Shown here: positions 11,688 to 22,303 of the stretch, piece after piece | How positions within the stretch are numbered: position 1 is the stretch's first letter | How the letters are laid out: each line of letters begins with the position of its first letter | Position numbers and translations under genes: made by a program | The notes under the pieces: model-generated | The model's database searches: none | Seen by the model: the letters and a program-made list of their open reading frames with translations, nothing else | Told to the model about the DNA's origin: nothing | NCBI GenBank assembly: GCA_029891345.1 | Contig: CM057000.1 | Coordinates: 128,625,338 to 128,689,337 of the forward strand | DNA: 64,000 nt | Source: Dryococelus australis | Lineage: Eukaryota; Arthropoda; Insecta; Phasmatodea; Phasmatidae | Reading direction: 5' to 3'

Positions 11688-12280
11688 CTAGCAACCCGCC
11701 CCGGCTTCACTCGGGTGCGATTTACAAATATGGCTTTGTTTAGGTTTACAATAAGTACCTAAATGATCTGTCTTTTTTTTTTTTTTTAATTTCATGCCAA
11801 CACATACTGTAATAATTTAGTTGCGCGTAATTACAAATCTGTTCTAGCTCCTAAAAGTAACTAACATATTTCAATTTGATAACGATTAATACTGTGTTGT
11901 TCAAAATGTCTTCGTAAGTGAACCCCAAAAGGAAAAAAAAAGTTGCTTTTGGTCATCCCCAAGAGATAAACATATGCTGCGCGGGCTTTTTGAATTCTAC
12001 AATTCAACAGTACATTAATTTGGTGTATATCTTATGTTTTGTTAGCGTAAGCCATGTAAGCGCCCGAAAAGCTGTTTTTTCCAACTTTATTATAAAACTT
12101 CGACATTTATCTACTATACTTACATTTGATATTAATGTATTATATACTCAAACCTTCCTCAAGAAATTATCTAAATGATGGTGAAAACCGTATTAAAATC
12201 CATCAAGTAGTTTAGAAGCCTTAACCGAACACACAGACACACGCGACCTGGTAACTTTGTTTTATACTATGTGTGTATAT
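11688..12280 (+). repeat. Old dispersed repeat with AGCAACCCGCCCCGGCTTC start
   Basis: Begins AGCAACCCGCCCCGGCTTC immediately after the 237-bp MITE and appears to end near the ACACACAGACACACGCGACC and TTTGTTTTATACTATGTG motifs. From general knowledge, arthropod genomes contain dispersed repeats with this kind of start (CCCGG..TTCG..CGGGT) and end (GAACACACAGACAC..CG...TTTGTTTTAT). I infer the identity from resemblance only and cannot assign the superfamily. The 86-codon frame at 11918-12178 inside it has no recognised domain. Confidence 0.4.
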
Positions 12281-12821
12281 AAATATAATAGTTAAATAGT
12301 ACCTGTCTCGTAGCACACAAAAAAAATTAAGTTAAACATAAAATCCATTAAAATTTAAACGTGTAGGAACCTTAGTTTGAGAGCAAACTGGGCAAAATTT
12401 ATCCGCCTGGAAAACAAATATAAAAGTGTGCGAAGAATATATTAATATAATAAAACATATCTTGTCCGCCATTTGGTTATAGAACAAAAATGAGAATTAT
12501 AGTTTATTAATAAAGACGAATGCACTAAAATATGGACTCGTATATATTAATTAAACGGGGATATATTTACTAAAAAATCACATGCTAGTAGTGTTAGTGT
12601 TGCAAATATTAAGAGGTTTTGTATTTTGTAAGTACAGCGCTCAGGATCGTTACAGGGTGCGTTTCATTATATTATTATAATAATTTCCGTGAATATACTG
12701 AAAATTCAATAGTGCAGGACACGGCCTTGCGTACATTACCATAGCGTTCGCTAGGGATAAGTGTACACCCCTTGTGTAGTAACTAGTGGACTCGTCCTAG
12801 GAGTGTCCGGGACACTGAAGA
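12281..12821. other. AT-rich spacer, no gene
   Basis: No credible coding frame. Two AT-rich blocks flank a more mixed stretch at 12700-12820 that ends in the left target duplication of the hAT element. Confidence 0.5.
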
Positions 12822-12829
12822 GTGACAGC

Positions 12830-15697
12830 CAGTGTTGCCAACCCTAGGAATTTATCCTTAGTTCTAGGGATTTGGAGTGTAATCTAGGGATGTAGGGATT
12901 TTTGCTCATAATTTAGGGATTTGTTGTTTTCTGAAAATATTTCACACAAAAAAATAATTAATGATCTTATGCTACCTGTAGGATTGTGTAGAAAGCCGTA
13001 AATTAATTAAACCTTTTTTATCTCTTAGACGTCCGACCATCTCGATTATCATAGACAATCGATTATTGAATATTATCTTGTTACTCAAATAACACAGCCA
13101 TTATCCCATCAATTGTATCTTTGTCTATGTATTTGTCTATGCGTGTAATCGTGCAGTTGCAAGTACACATATTACTATCACTACTGCAAGTTGCAAGTAA
13201 GTACAATTTATTTTAAGTGACCCTTATAACGAGTTTAAGCGTATCATTCATAATTATGAGAAGTTATTTAATTTAATGCAAGAAAGTAAGTCTTTTTACT
13301 CGGAAACTGTAAAACCAATAATATATTTGTCAGCAGATTGAGATTCGAGTATATAAACAAAACATAGTCAAGTTAAAACTGTATTGGTTTTCAGTTTTAG
13401 AATAGTGATGCCACTTTTACAGTGTCACATGTATGTTTCGTACATTATATATACATAACCTTGAAAACGTATCGCGTGCACATACCTTCATCGCCGAGAA
13501 ATGTAAACACTAACTGTACGCATCATTGTAAGCTTCGCAAATAGTTTTGTGGTAAAGTTTATTTCTAGAGATCTATGTCAATATACTTAAATGTAATGAG
13601 ATTTTCTTTTTTATAAATATATTGGTGTATGGACGTACAATGAATTTATTTGTAACAATGTGTTGTTAGGTAATAATGAGCAGTGAAGATGACCCTCCAA
13701 CTCCACCAAAGAAACTGGGAAACAGAACCTGCTTTTAAAGAGTGGCTGACATCAAATTCCAAAGGACCATTGTTTTTTCGTTGTTCTGCATGTTCGATTG
13801 GTGCAAAAGGTGGGAAATCAGAAATTGAAAGACATTCTACTAGGAACAAGCATAAGCTTGCTGTGCAGTCTAACCCTTCTCTTTTTAGTGCCGCCAGCTC
13901 TGATTCGACTGACAAAGTGAAGAGAGCGGGACTGTTGATGTCTTCGTTCATTGCTGAACACAACATTGCATTTAGTACTGCTTATCAGTTATCTAAACTG
14001 ATCCCACAGATGTGTCCCGATTCTACCATCGCAAAGAACATTTCTTGTGGGCGTACAAAGTGCATTGCTCTTGTGAAAAAATGTAATAGGCCAAAAATCG
14101 TATGAAGATCTTTGTGAGAAATTGAGGACTGCCCCTTTCTCGCTGTTAATTTATGAGGCAAATCAATTCAGCTAATAGGAAACACATATGCCTTGTTGTG
14201 ATAAGCACAGATAAACATTTTGTAGTAAGCGATGAGTTTTTCAGTTTAATTGAAGTCAGTGATGCAACAGCTGCTGTTCTTTTTGAGGAAATTCAGAAAT
14301 ATTTCAGCCATAGTGATGTAGACTTAAAATGTAATATAACAGATTTCGCTGCTGATGGGGCGAATGTAATGATGGGAATCAACAACTCTGTAGCATCTCG
14401 TTTCGATGAATTTGTACCTGGTATATTTCTGATGAAATGTGTTTGTCACGCTTTTCATATGTGTGCATCGAAAGCCTGTCTCAAGCTTTCAAACTTTGTC
14501 GAAGGTGTTGCTCGGGAAATATTTAACTATTTGCATTGCAGTCCTTTATATTCTCAGGGTGCTGTTCTTTCAGGCAAAGTAGTTTCAGCTCAACACATTT
14601 TGACTGGGCTTAGAGGTCCAACATATAAACTGTACCTCCAATTTCTAGAATTTAGTTTACCCCTTCTCGATGACATGAACAGAGAGATGCAAAGCAAAGA
14701 TCCTAAACTTTATCTGTTATATAGTAAGATAACAGCTGTGTACAAAACCCTTCTGGAATGTTACTTAAAACCAAATTATGTACAGAATACACCAGTGAAG
14801 GGATTGCAGTACACAAATCCTGCTCGTTATGTAACGCTTGAAAATGAGTATCTCGGTGGAAAGGTAATGGCTGCAATAGCAGGTGACCCAACTCAATCAG
14901 ATCGGGTTGGTTTGAAACAATTTAAACTTAAATGTTTTGAGTTCCTTATTGGGGGAGCACATCAGATTTACCAACGATTCTCTTTCAAACCCTTGCAGAA
15001 ACTTAAGTTGTTGGAATTTTCTAAACCCTGAAGTTGTGAGAGGGAGATCTATTCAATCAATTGCAGCTGTACTCCCTTTCTATGCTCATTTAATAAAAGA
15101 AAGTGAATACACTGACACAGACCGAGAATGGCGTCTCTTGAGAAATATAGAGATGAACAGTGATGACTGTCCTCGCAAATTTTGGGTAGCTGCAAGTCAA
15201 ATCAAAACAGGCGATAGCACACTTTTGTTTCCGAAATTATGCTTGCTTGTCTCGAAACTACTTTCTCTGCCACATTCCACTGCTGCTGTGGAGAGAGTAT
15301 TTTCGGCTATCACAACCATTGTTAGTGATAAGAGGAACAAGATTTCAGGTGATACCATTAAAGGACTTCTGCATGCTAAGCGGCAATGTTGAAAAGAAAC
15401 ACATCCATCTATTTAACAAGAGTATGTACATGTTTAAACAACAAACTAGTGAAGACGATAGTGAGAGTAATAATGCTGTAGAACTTGAAGTTGAAAGAAA
15501 TTCATTCTATGAGTGCTATCTGCGCGTACTTGTAATAGTTGTAATTGTATATTTTAGACCCGAAAATACGTGTATTTGTATAACACAGTTTTATTGATTT
15601 ATTACATTATTTAATATTTGGGGATATTTTGAGCCAATCTAGGGACGAATTTTGCTACAGCCCAGGGATTATCTTATATTAAAGGTTGGCAACTCTG
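12830..15697 (+). mobile_element. hAT-superfamily DNA transposon, full length but inactive
   Basis: The ends are inverted repeats: CAGTGTTGCCAACC on the left and, read in reverse, CAGAGTTGCCAACC on the right. They are flanked by the 8-bp sequences GTGACAGC (12822-12829) and GTGGCAGC (15698-15705), a target duplication with one mismatch; 8 bp is the hAT hallmark. Subterminal copies of TAGGGAT/CTAGGGA lie inside both ends (several in 12848-12921, two near 15640-15670) and probably bind the transposase. The total length of 2868 bp is normal for hAT. The gene inside is broken by frameshifts. Confidence 0.93.
13676..15392 (+). pseudogene. hAT transposase pseudogene with BED-like zinc finger
   Basis: The frame probably starts at the ATG at 13676 (MSSEDDPPTPPKK...) and shifts near 13735 into a frame carrying a BED-like finger (FFRCSACSIGAKGGKSEIER with a following H...H). 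A second shift near 14105-14160 leads to a long block (14153-15031) with the typical hAT stretch DFAADGANVMMG, then CVCHAFHMCASKAC. A third shift between about 14940 and 15030 leads to the C-terminal hAT dimerisation region (LLSLPHSTAAVERVFSAI, then SDKRNKI), ending at 15392. Where related proteins have a FSLLIDEST-like motif, this copy reads FSLLIYEANQ, so a probable catalytic Asp is lost. With at least three frameshifts no functional protein is expected. Family assignment is firm; the exact breakpoints are approximate. Confidence 0.88.
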
Positions 15698-15705
15698 GTG
15701 GCAGC

Positions 15706-15959
15706 AGGAGACATGCAGCCTGCGTGTGCCGTTTAACTCAGTGACCGTCATGGGGTGGAATCATTTATGACAACAGGCGAAACACAATTTTTAGCAGATG
15801 TTCACAACCGCTAGTGTGTGTCGCAGTAGTTGATGTTTGTTTACATTGTCGTTTGTAACGGCGGAAACACAGTGATAATACAGGAATATTTGTTAATGCT
15901 GTTGATATTTAAAGATTACTTGTTTTTCATTTCGGTAATGGGTGCATAACGGGAAGAAG
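15706..15959 (+). promoter_or_regulatory. Presumed 5' flank of the THAP gene
   Basis: The 254 bases between the hAT target duplication and the THAP start codon should hold the 5' UTR and core promoter. I see no clear TATA box at a fixed distance. The hAT insertion therefore lies very close to the promoter and may have displaced upstream elements. Confidence 0.35.
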
Positions 15960-17558
15960 ATGCCTTGTTGTGTCCCAGGATGTGCAGACAAACTTTCTGT
16001 AAGACATCGGTTTCCACTTAGAGACGAAGTTTTTCGTGCGTGGTTACATAGGATAAGGAATCCGAAGTTACAAAGCGTAGACAAGAAGAAAGTGTACGAT
16101 ATTTATGCAGTATGTGACCTGCACTTCAATGATGAATGTAGAAATGCTGGGTCGAAGACTCTAAAAAATTTATTCCGTGCCATCACAACTTCTTCGAGGT
16201 AAGTTGAATGTCATTATGTATTCTTCGCTCCAGTGTATAAAATTCATTGTAGGCCTAAGTGACGTCATTTTTTGTAGTACGTCGTGCAGAATAATTGCCT
16301 ATAAGATGTCATGAATCGAAATTAAATGTGGTTTTCATGATGTATTATGTAAATGTAACTTAGATGCCAATGATGTTCCTTGCTGTCTCTTTCTTACTTA
16401 AATTGGGTCATTATTGTTATTGTAGCCCTATTGTCACTTGACTCAAAAAGCGATAGAGATACCGGAAGTCCGGTTACACAATAATGACAGAGCATATAAG
16501 CAAGGATAAGTATATTAAGAATGAAGGCAGTGTGGGTTTGATATTGTCTGCTACTCTCTAGTTATGTAATGGTAGTGGTTCTTGTTCTTAAGTTATATAA
16601 TCTAATCACAGTATATATTGCCGCGTGTATACCACATGTTGTCAGATAATGGATTTGAACGGTTGAATCAAGGAAAGAACAGAAAATGATGTAGAAATGA
16701 AATGTGTTCTCTATGTGTATTATGTTTGATGAAAATAACATACCTATTATATCACTCACACAAACACTTAACAATACTTACAATACATATATTTTCATAG
16801 TGTAACCTTGATGGTAATGGTTCATTTGCGGCTTTACAATGCATGTGCAGCAGCTCAGTTATTTATGCACTTTCTACAGTTTCCCATATTCAGTACTTTC
16901 AATGAGTAATAGAAATTACTTCGGTGGAATAAGATAAGAGGTCATGAATTGCTCATTTTGGAAGATATATATTTTAATTACATGTGCCTATGTACACAGA
17001 TAGTGGCATATCTTTATGTACACATAAACAATTAAAGTCTGTGGTGTTGTATGTTGCAATTTATTTTTAATGTTATATAAAATAGTTGGTTGTTTATAAG
17101 TTATATTTTTCTAAAGTACTTAATGAACGGAATATCTAGGCCACTGGGGTGTATTGTTTCATTCATTCATTTATTTATTTTTACTTTTCTGTTTTAAATA
17201 TTGCCATAGATCTTTGCATTGATGTGTTGGTTTCACCTTGAGATATGTACGTAGAATATTACAACACATACTGCAAGTCCATATTTTATTGATAAACAAA
17301 ATGTTTCCAGCTCCACTGTAATTTTTAGGAATATTTATTTCTCTGTTTCAGATTCTGAGCATTCATTTCGAAGGTCTTTCCTGAAGGATGTCACTGTTTG
17401 TAGACAAAAATGACTTAACACCGAAAGCTCACAGACTGTACATAGAGGCAGTTAAGTTACAGCGCCGTAAGATGGAGTTGACCAGAAAAGTAAAATCGTA
17501 CAAGACTAGAGTTCGACTTGCAGAGAAATTTGCAAGCACAAACTTGCAAATGATGTAA
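15960..17558 (+). CDS. THAP-domain protein, two exons (15960-16198 and 17387-17558)
   Basis: The protein starts at ATG 15960 (MPCCVPGCADK...). It has the THAP zinc-finger pattern: CVPGC near the N terminus, FRAWLHRI in the middle, then CDLHF (C-x2-H) at about residues 53-57. THAP domains bind DNA. Exon 1 ends at a good donor, CGAG|GTAAGT (GT at 16199). An acceptor TCTTTCCTGAAG ending at 17386 continues the frame into MSLFVDKNDLTPKAHRLYIE, a basic, probably helical tail ending at TAA 17556-17558; 239 + 172 nt make 136 residues. The tail, with LTPKAHRLY and Arg/Lys/Leu-rich helix, resembles the coiled-coil region after many THAP domains. The more canonical-looking acceptor CAG at 17350-17351 would give a stop after two codons. 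AATAAA signals overlap at 17614-17622. The THAP domain assignment is strong; the splice model is an inference. Confidence 0.72.
16199..17386 (+). other. Intron of the THAP gene
   Basis: Starts GTAAGT and ends in a pyrimidine-rich tract followed by AAG. It is AT-rich without open frames of note. A CRE-like TGACGTCA occurs near 16260. If the first acceptor (17351) were used, the protein would be truncated just after the THAP domain. Confidence 0.55.
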
Positions 17559-17613
17559 ATGATGTGATATATCGTTTCCAGTGTTAAATGTTTAGTAAAG
17601 ACGCTCGGGTGAA

Positions 17614-17625
17614 AATAAATAAATA
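17614..17625 (+). promoter_or_regulatory. Poly(A) signals of the THAP gene
   Basis: Overlapping AATAAA hexamers (gaaaataaataaataaaaac) lie 56 bases after the predicted stop codon, a normal position for a 3' end. Confidence 0.6.
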
Positions 17626-17989
17626 AAAACTTTGTCATAATGGATATGGTACATCAGTTATTTTGTAAAGTAATAAATGTTTTCCTTTCAAGTTCAACCG
17701 TGCCAAATTCCTATATTCAATACTAAATATTTACTTCACATTCCTACGTTAAATTTTATTTATGAACACGTATAACTCATTGCGCAACTAATACGTGTAA
17801 ATTAAGACACTATATACTTGTTGATAACTTGCACATTACTATATGCATTTTCCTCAAAAAAAATGTTCATGCTTTGGCACGTGGCTTCCCCTAATTTCAT
17901 ATTTATATTATAAAATAAAAAATAAACAAAATTGCTGTAATAGTACTGCAATAATCTAGTAGTAGTGTTAAATATTTTATATGTGTTAA
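17626..17989. other. AT-rich DNA downstream of the THAP gene
   Basis: No gene, tandem repeat or terminal repeat seen. Confidence 0.5.
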
Positions 17990-18058
17990 GACATGAGATA
18001 TATGTTTTGTCTATTCAATAATAATTATTGAATAGACAAAACATATATTTCCATGTCA
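17990..18058. repeat. Near-perfect palindrome, possible fold-back element
   Basis: Arms of 24 bases are perfectly complementary around the 3-base loop TAA (left arm ends ...ctattcaataa at 18021; right arm starts ttattgaatag at 18025). With one mismatch and a one-base bulge the arms extend to ACATGA on the left and TCATG on the right. This would form a stable hairpin of about 30 bp per arm. It may be a very small MITE, the core of a larger fold-back element or a replication-slip product. Confidence 0.85.
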
Positions 18059-18090
18059 TGAACAGCAATTACTGCTGCTCGAATATAACT

Positions 18091-18094
<4 letters not shown>

Positions 18095-18120
<26 letters not shown>
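18095..18120 (+). repeat. A26 homopolymer
   Basis: An uninterrupted run of 26 A, about 37 bases downstream of the palindrome. It could be the tail of a retrotransposed insertion, but no target duplication was found. Confidence 0.8.
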
Positions 18121-18122
<2 letters not shown>

Positions 18123-18243
18123 TAATTTATAGTAGTGATATTTGAAATTCCCGCCTCGTGTGAGTTCAAATCTACCGCCACAAAAATTTTAGTTCGGGTT
18201 CACAGCCGCTAGGGACGCTGAAAACAGTGTTTCGTTTACCAAC

Positions 18244-18346
18244 ATGGGAGATGCCCTTCTATATACTCCCTCTGTATTCTATGGTGACCGTACGAGCCCA
18301 CTGCTTGCGGTACCAGTGGCGTGTAGTAGTGAGTTATTTTTACAGG
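18244..18346 (+). CDS. Candidate short first exon, unknown protein
   Basis: From ATG 18244 an open frame of 34 complete codons (MGDALLYTPSVFYGD...) runs to a strong donor, CAGG|GTAAGT (GT at 18347). The stretch is GC-richer than its surroundings. If the donor is not used the frame stops six bases later at TGA. I recognise no domain and found no convincing second exon. It may equally be part of a dispersed repeat: the stretch just upstream (CCCGCCTCGTGTGAGTTCAA) looks like a tRNA-type B box. Confidence 0.2.
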
Positions 18347-18349
18347 GTA

Positions 18350-19444
18350 AGTGATATAGTAGCACCACATATTTGAGTGTTTTAGATAGCATTTAGTGAA
18401 ATGCCATTAAACTATGATACATTACACACTTTACAATACAATAAATGGTTGTTATAAGCAGGGCTGTGGTTCCATTTTCAATTTCTAGTAACAAACGTAA
18501 CTTCCAACTTTCCTTGCCCTCCATATGTATTTACCATTTTATAATACCTGACATTAGTTATAAAAACTGAAACGAAATGAATTTAATAATAATTAAACTA
18601 ATAATATTTGGAGAGCATATTACAAATTATAAAAAAAAACTCCCGTTTCCCCGAACACTTTCATCCCCTTTCCAAGGATAAATGTATGATAGGAGGACTC
18701 AAACAGAACGCTGTGTTGTTGCTTGCGAGTTCGATTCATCGCTAGTCGCTCCCGTTTGTGGAAATAATTACTAGATAGCAGCACTATGCGTTTGCACGAA
18801 AACTCTGTTTTTGGAATCGAAAACGGGGAACTTAGAATTAAATCTGTAAAGCCGAAACTATAAAGCGTCAAACATTTACAATGTGTGTAAAGTAAGCATT
18901 GCTTACCTGGCGTCTATGGAATAAACGCCACTGTGCGGTACATTAATACTCAAAGCGAATGTGTTTTAAAGCACTTTTACTTCACGGGTATTGGGTTGAA
19001 AATTTACGGTTTTCAACGCAACTGAGTGATAGCGGTAACAAAAGTAAATAAACGTTCTACATAATTTTTTTTTTTTTTTTAATAGTTGAAATACGGAGAA
19101 GTTGAGATTCAGTATGTCAAATCTCTGCAGGGAAAGCTTCTTATGGTGGCGTTAACATGATTACTGCTGACAAAGGGAAAGGGTATTGTTATGAATAATG
19201 GATTGTGGTCATAGTCACACAAGATATGTTTTGGGGGCGTGGCTGAATGACAAGATGTTGGTAGAGCTATTACTGGTACTGGGGAGGGGGGTGGGGTTTA
19301 TTTTATGTTATGAGAAATAAATCAACAAGGCACTTACAAGTATGAAGATGATGAAAATAAGTGTCACTAACTAGTCAGTGGAATTAGCTAACATTCGCAC
19401 TATCTGTATCTCAAATTATGCACTTATAGAAAAACCGGTAGGTC
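18350..19444. other. AT-rich intergenic DNA, no gene
   Basis: The minus-strand frame at 18620-18871 has no recognisable domain. A T run lies at about 19065-19080 and a G-rich patch (GGGGAGGGGGGTGGGG) near 19280. No element boundaries were seen. Confidence 0.45.
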
Positions 19445-19448
19445 TTAA

Positions 19449-20090
19449 GCCCCTGTCTCACTGTCAAATTTCCGCCTTCAACTATATTTTTCAATAAAAT
19501 TTGAAGACTAAATACGAACACTAAATTTTTTCCTTCCAACAAATTTCATCAAGTAATCTTAAATGTGTTTTAAAATGTGCCACACTGTCAAATTATGTTA
19601 CTGGGAGAATCTAATTTGAATTATTATTTAAAATTCATTTCCATAGTAAGATATTGATTTGGTTTATCAAAGCTGTCCATTACAGGAATAAATGTAATGA
19701 ATGTTGTAATTTATTTTCTTAGTGCTTCCGAGTTCGTAATATTATGTGCAATATTCACTTGAAATAACATTAATGCCCAGACTGCTTCTACATCAATTAA
19801 TTATCTTCATAACCAACTTCGTATTCCAACAATTTTTCGTTATTTTGAAGTTTCTTGGCGTTCATTTTTGTCGTGCACGATTCCGATTGGCTGAAACCGT
19901 CAAACACCAAAGAAATTTCAGAACCGGTCCAATCGTCTAATGTTTTATGGAAACTGAAGCTATCCAGCTTTCTCAGCCGAAAATGGCGGGTTTTTTATGA
20001 CGTTTCGATGACGTCATAACTGTCGAATTTTATTTGATCAAACTTATTGGAAGCAGTTTTTACGAAAGAATTTGATAGTGTGACAGGGGC
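19449..20090. mobile_element. piggyBac-like MITE with TTAA target sites
   Basis: The left end reads TTAA|GCCCCTGTCTCACTGTCA and the right end, in reverse, TTAA|GCCCCTGTCACACTATCA, giving terminal inverted repeats of at least 20 bases with two mismatches. TTAA lies exactly at both borders (19445-19448 and 20091-20094), the target site of the piggyBac superfamily. The 642-bp interior has no transposase; a 64-codon frame at 19746 is not related. The interior carries GATTGGCTG, AAAATGGCGGG and a perfect CRE (TGACGTCA) near 20010, promoter-like motifs whose function is unknown. Confidence 0.8.
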
Positions 20091-20094
20091 TTAA

Positions 20095-21216
20095 TAAAAC
20101 ATGGTATAAACACTGCACATCTACAAAGTCCTGGCATGCCAGCAATGTTCGGCACAACGTTGTAGCACAGTATGTCGCTGAAAGTTTAAGGGGTGTCTCC
20201 TTCTATAGTTTCGCAACTGCTGATTCACGTTAGATTTATGAGGATATAACGAACAATGCTTTACATTCAAGTCCTCAACAGAGGATCATTCACTTGCTGC
20301 TTTATAGTAATGACACGTGCAAAAGTGATATTTCTAATGTACTTCCTACAGGCACTGCTGACCTCCTCCTCCCCACCGTATATTGAGAATATGCAACAAG
20401 TTATTTTCTTTAAACAATTCAAGATAAATTCAGTTACCTAGTATGCGTCAGAAATAAACTCTACTAATAACATATATATTTATTATTTTCCTTTTAAAAA
20501 TGCTTTCAAAATTATTGTGTTATAATAAAGCTCAGTGGTTAATTAAAGGCTGAGTGGATGCGTGTTATAAATTCTCCATATTTTTATTGAATCCACGACG
20601 CTCTATCATCCTCGTAGAACATGCAGGCTATGTAATCATCGCTGTCGGGAACAAAAACGCAATATATACTTTTTGCAAGAGCAGAAAGTGATTTTAGTTA
20701 TTAACAACGACACCAAAAAAAAGTCCGTGAAATTAGAGAGAAGTACTGGTAAAAAATTATCCAGAATTATTAGTAAAAATTACAGATACGTCGTTTTTTT
20801 AAATAACGGATTTTCCGCAAAATTCACTAAACTTCCAATGTATTCACGGAATCTCTTCGTAAGTATGATTATAGGCATCTTTGTATATTTCCAAGTTATA
20901 AAAAGACATTGACAAAATAATGTCATTAAAAGTATGTTTCTCAATTAATAAACAGTAATTTTAAAAAAATTACATTTAATTATGGAGCAGGATTTGAACA
21001 GGAGATAGTAAGTGCATGCGCTAAGTTTTTACCACCCGCTACCACATTCCGAAGCAAGAACGAATTGTTGTTTTTATTATTACCAGAAAATAAAATATGA
21101 AATATTTTAATTTCCAAGTAATTCTGGAGTGTTTGTAGATTTTCTAACTCTTGCAAGTGGTTCGTGCTACCCTTTGACGTTTGAAAGAATCCATTTAAGA
21201 GGCAAGAAAATCCTGA
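20095..21216. other. AT-rich spacer, no gene supported
   Basis: Short frames at 20256-20441 and 20673-20912 are AT-driven and have no domains. Nothing repetitive was recognised before the minisatellite starts. Confidence 0.45.
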
Positions 21217-21652
21217 CTGCCGCAAAAACGATAGTTGTTTTGTTACAGCAGCGAAGAATGATAATTGTCTAGTTACATCAACGAAGAATGATAATTTTCT
21301 AGTTACAGCGGCAAATAATAATTTCCTACTTACAGCGGCGAAGAATGATAATTTTCTAGTTACAGCAGTGGATAATGATAATTTTCTAGTTACAGCAGTA
21401 GAGAATGATAATTTTCTAGTTACAGTGGCGAATAACGATAATTTTCTAATCTTAGTGGCAAAGAATGATAATTTTGTAGTTACAGCGGCGAAGAATGATA
21501 ATTTTCTAATTAGAGCAGCGAAGAACGATAGTTTTCTAGTTACAGCGGCGACGAATGATGATTTTGTAGTTACAGCAATGAAGAATGATCATTTTCTAGT
21601 TACAGTGGCGAAGAATGATAATTTTCTACTTGCAGCGGTGAAAAACGCTTTG
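21217..21652 (+). repeat. 30-bp minisatellite, about 14 units
   Basis: A tandem array with consensus GCGGCGAAGAATGATAATTT followed by TCTAGTTACA, period exactly 30 bases, about 14 units. The first units (21217-21365) are more diverged. Because 30 is a multiple of three, most of the array is open: from 21368 the frame gives ten-residue repeats of the type AKNDNFLVTA and ends with TGA at 21653. That frame begins with GTG and no ATG, promoter or signal peptide was found, so I annotate a repeat and not a gene. Confidence 0.9.
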
Positions 21653-21655
21653 TGA

Positions 21656-22303
21656 ATTCTCGGCGTTGTTCGTTCCTGAAACACGAAGCTGTTGATTCCT
21701 TATTCTGTATGTATAGTTCATTCACGGTTACTTCCAACTTTCCTGAAGCCCTATTTTCAGGATATCCCTCCACCTCATGCAAACAAAGCTTAACCGAGTC
21801 TATACACCAAATTGTTATATTTTAAGCTTTTTCTATGTTTAATTCAATTTATTATTTGGCTAAAAATATACGGTTATAGGGGTTGTACTCAATGGTTTAG
21901 AGCTGCTCTATAATTGACTCAAAGCTTATCCCTTCCATGGTTTGACACATTATTATTTACCTCATGGGTTTTACACATATTACATTAACTGGCGACATAT
22001 GGGGGGAGCTGTTACGTTATACATTGAAATTATTCTATTGAAGCCTAATAAAGCCACAATTGCGGTAAGGTTTTGGTCCGATTTTTCCCTCCTTGCATGA
22101 TGCCGACGGACTACAGCGGGCGGCACGTCGTCATCCTCCTGGCTCTCTGGAACGTCCTCCCTAGTTGGCGTCGAGGCGAGAAGAGACATCCTTCCCGTCG
22201 TCTCGCTTGCCTGTATCATGCCGCCGCGGCCTCATTATCCGTCCGGCCGTGATAAGGCAATGGCGCGTACTGTTTTCATATTCCCGCTGCCCGATGTCCT
22301 TGT
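21656..22303. other. Spacer with a GC-rich patch
   Basis: AT-rich to about 22060, then a CpG-rich patch at 22090-22290 (CGGGCGGCACGTCGTC, CCGCCGCGGCC). The frames on both strands at 21980-22392 overlap this patch and have no recognisable domain. It could be an exon remnant, but I see no splice-site support. Confidence 0.35.

Noticed and set aside
21217-21652. Possible CRISPR array
   Set aside because: The units follow each other without unique spacers; it is a 30-bp minisatellite in a eukaryotic sequence.
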